A stretch of 64,000 nucleotides of DNA. Source: Rufibacter sp. XAAS-G3-1 (GTDB taxonomy: Bacteria; Bacteroidota; Bacteroidia; Cytophagales; Hymenobacteraceae). Shown here piece after piece: positions 62,973 through 64,000 of the stretch. Both the position numbers and the translations under genes were made by a program. Each line of letters starts with the position of its first letter. Position 1 is the first letter of the stretch. The stretch spans positions 55,623 through 119,622 of the forward strand of contig NZ_JABFAM010000016.1 in NCBI RefSeq assembly GCF_013623775.1, written 5' to 3'. The notes under the pieces were generated by a model, which was not told where the DNA came from, searched no databases, and saw nothing but the letters and a program-made list of their open reading frames with translations.

Positions 62973-63051
62973 GGGAATCCTATGTGGGGAGCGTATTAAG
63001 AGTTTGTTTTCCAAAAAGAAGCCCTGAAACAGGAATGTTCTACATCTTCAC

Positions 63052-63366
63052 CTCCGTTCCGCCATCCTGCCGGTGGTTCCCGGCGAGTCTGGAGACTCGC
63101 TTCATTCTAAGTCACGAGACTAAAGTCTCGCGCCAGTACGCTCTAAACCTGTGAGGTCTGCAAGACCTCACAGGTTTAGAGCGTTTGGGGCCTGCTTCCA
63201 AGATGCCGCCTGCTCCAAAAGACCTCCTAGTGTGCGCAGCTCCTACGAGTGTCTCCGCCAATACCGTTTTAGGGCCGTTTCCCGCAAAACAGGCCAAAAA
63301 CGCAGCAGTTGGGCTTCTCACTCCGTGGAGGAGAGATTGGGGGTGAGGCTCTTGCGGAAGGGCAGC
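63052..63366 (+). repeat. Repeat family B, copy 6 (longest)
   Basis: It has all five family hairpins, for example GGCGAGTCTGGAGACTCGC, CACGAGACTAAAGTCTCGCG and AACCTGTGAGGTC...GACCTCACAGGTT. An extra segment (63195-63265) is shared with copy 5. The gap 63367-63757 after it has only a weak minus-strand frame (63463-63666), not accepted as a gene. Confidence 0.85.
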
Positions 63367-63757
63367 TAGTTTTTGAAACAGCAGTAACTAGCTGCGAATG
63401 CTAACAGCCTTGTTATAACCAATCCCTGATAGGAGCAGGGCATAACCTACTTCTATCACCATTCAAATCAACCCTGGAGAATAGGACAAACAACCATTCA
63501 ATTCCGCATTAGTAAAGATTGGAATCAGAGGAGCACGCCTGCCGTAGATGGTGCTCCAGTTCTCCGCTCTTGAAGCACCATTGAAAAAATAACGGGTATC
63601 AATAAGGATCCATCTCGTATATCTTTTTAGCCTGCCATGTCTTTGCGGAACTGGAAAGGCTTCCAATAACTATCTACAGCCGGTAAAAGGGTTAGGGATA
63701 TACGCCCGTTGGCTGGATTATTTAGATGTAGAACTAGAAAAAACAAACAAGGAACTC

Positions 63758-64000
63758 ATGAAACTAGTATTGTCTGTGATAGTATTGATTGTGGGTTTAA
63801 CTACGCAAGCGGGCCCCAAAATGTGTCTATCTTCCCTAAGGGTGAAAAAGCGGCCAATGTGCATCATGTGGGGAATGTCTGGCTAAACGAGATAAGCCCG
63901 GCCTATAGCACCTTTACTTTCGGTATTTCCGTGGCCACGATGGAGCGAGGCGCGCGGTTGGATTGGCATAAGCATCCGGGCGGCCAAATTTTACTAATTA
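63758..64000 (+). pseudogene. Cupin-domain protein, apparently frameshifted, cut by the window edge
   Basis: ATG 63758 opens a signal peptide (MKLVLSVIVLIVGLTTQA) that then runs into a stop in its own frame near 63885. The adjacent frame, from base 63817, reads NVSIFPKGEKAANVHHVGNV then WLNEISPAYSTFTFGISVAT and DWHKHPGGQILLI, the typical N-terminal part of an exported cupin (carboxymuconolactone/mandelonitrile-lyase-like). The shift occurs at GGGCCCCAAAA (63811-63821), a place prone to slippage, so either a real frameshift or a sequencing error is possible. In the cupin frame no start codon is available upstream. The rest lies beyond the window. Confidence 0.65.

Noticed and set aside
63463..63666. 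67-residue minus-strand frame near the right edge
   Set aside because: Composition is not clearly artificial, and it could be a remnant of an older gene, but there is no start context, partner or recognised motif.
1..64000. CRISPR array, tRNA, rRNA or insertion sequence with transposase
   Set aside because: No regularly spaced direct repeats, no cloverleaf sequence, no rRNA segment and no transposase motif were seen on either strand.

Overview
The window looks like a chromosomal segment of a Bacteroidota bacterium, probably in the order Cytophagales and close to Hymenobacteraceae (a Rufibacter-like genus is my guess, not shown). Supporting this are a SusC/SusD pair, a type IX secretion sorting tail, promoter -7 boxes of the TAnnTTTG type, start sites without Shine-Dalgarno sequences, and family-typical proteins such as a 630-residue amidophosphoribosyltransferase. 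No rRNA, tRNA, CRISPR array, transposase or phage gene was seen.

Layout. (1) 1-17.7 kb is a glucuronoxylan utilisation region: SusC (3' part) and SusD for uptake, a GH43 xylosidase/arabinofuranosidase, mannonate dehydratase (uxuA), glucuronate isomerase (uxaC), GH115 alpha-glucuronidase and an FSA-type aldolase. Divergently arranged are xylB-xylA and a LacI-family regulator, with a perfect 20-bp palindrome between them as the likely operator. (2) 18-26.9 kb is housekeeping: a WalJ-like MBL protein, a small membrane protein, HrpB helicase, a DUF892 stress protein, a lytic transglycosylase and an S9 peptidase. (3) 27.6-36.0 kb is an AT-rich island: a sensorless histidine kinase and NarL-type regulator, then an inner-membrane protein, a small unknown protein coupled to a secreted barrel-like protein, and a 1129-residue membrane-embedded patatin. 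This is the best candidate for an undescribed system. (4) 36.3-42 kb holds a cold-shock protein, a NUDIX hydrolase, a DEAD-box helicase and a tightly overlapping four-gene TelA operon that includes a 58-residue gene. (5) 42.2-47.9 kb is a split light-sensing pair: a PAS-GAF-PHY bacteriophytochrome with no output domain, directly upstream of a CheB-CheR-PAS-histidine kinase. (6) 48.3-49.0 kb is a higBA toxin-antitoxin pair beside an attC-like palindrome. (7) 49.9-64 kb holds a T9SS-secreted repeat protein, PurF, an EamA transporter, aspartate ammonia-lyase, small conserved proteins, a cold-shock-domain protein, a fatty-acid desaturase and, at the edge, a cupin gene with a frameshift.

The intergenic DNA is unusually rich in palindromic repeats. 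I distinguish at least five families (A-E), plus a very common stand-alone hairpin built on GGCCTGTTTT/AAAACAGGCC that also occurs as a module inside families A and B. Most genes end in strong hairpins. Several starts sit immediately after a -7 box, suggesting leaderless transcripts.

How the genes work together: region 1 would bind glucuronoxylan oligomers at the surface, remove 4-O-methylglucuronate (GH115) and xylose/arabinose (GH43), and feed glucuronate through UxaC and UxuA and xylose through XylA/XylB. Fructuronate reductase (UxuB) and KDG kinase are not in the window. Start sites were chosen by eye from family N-termini and signal peptides.
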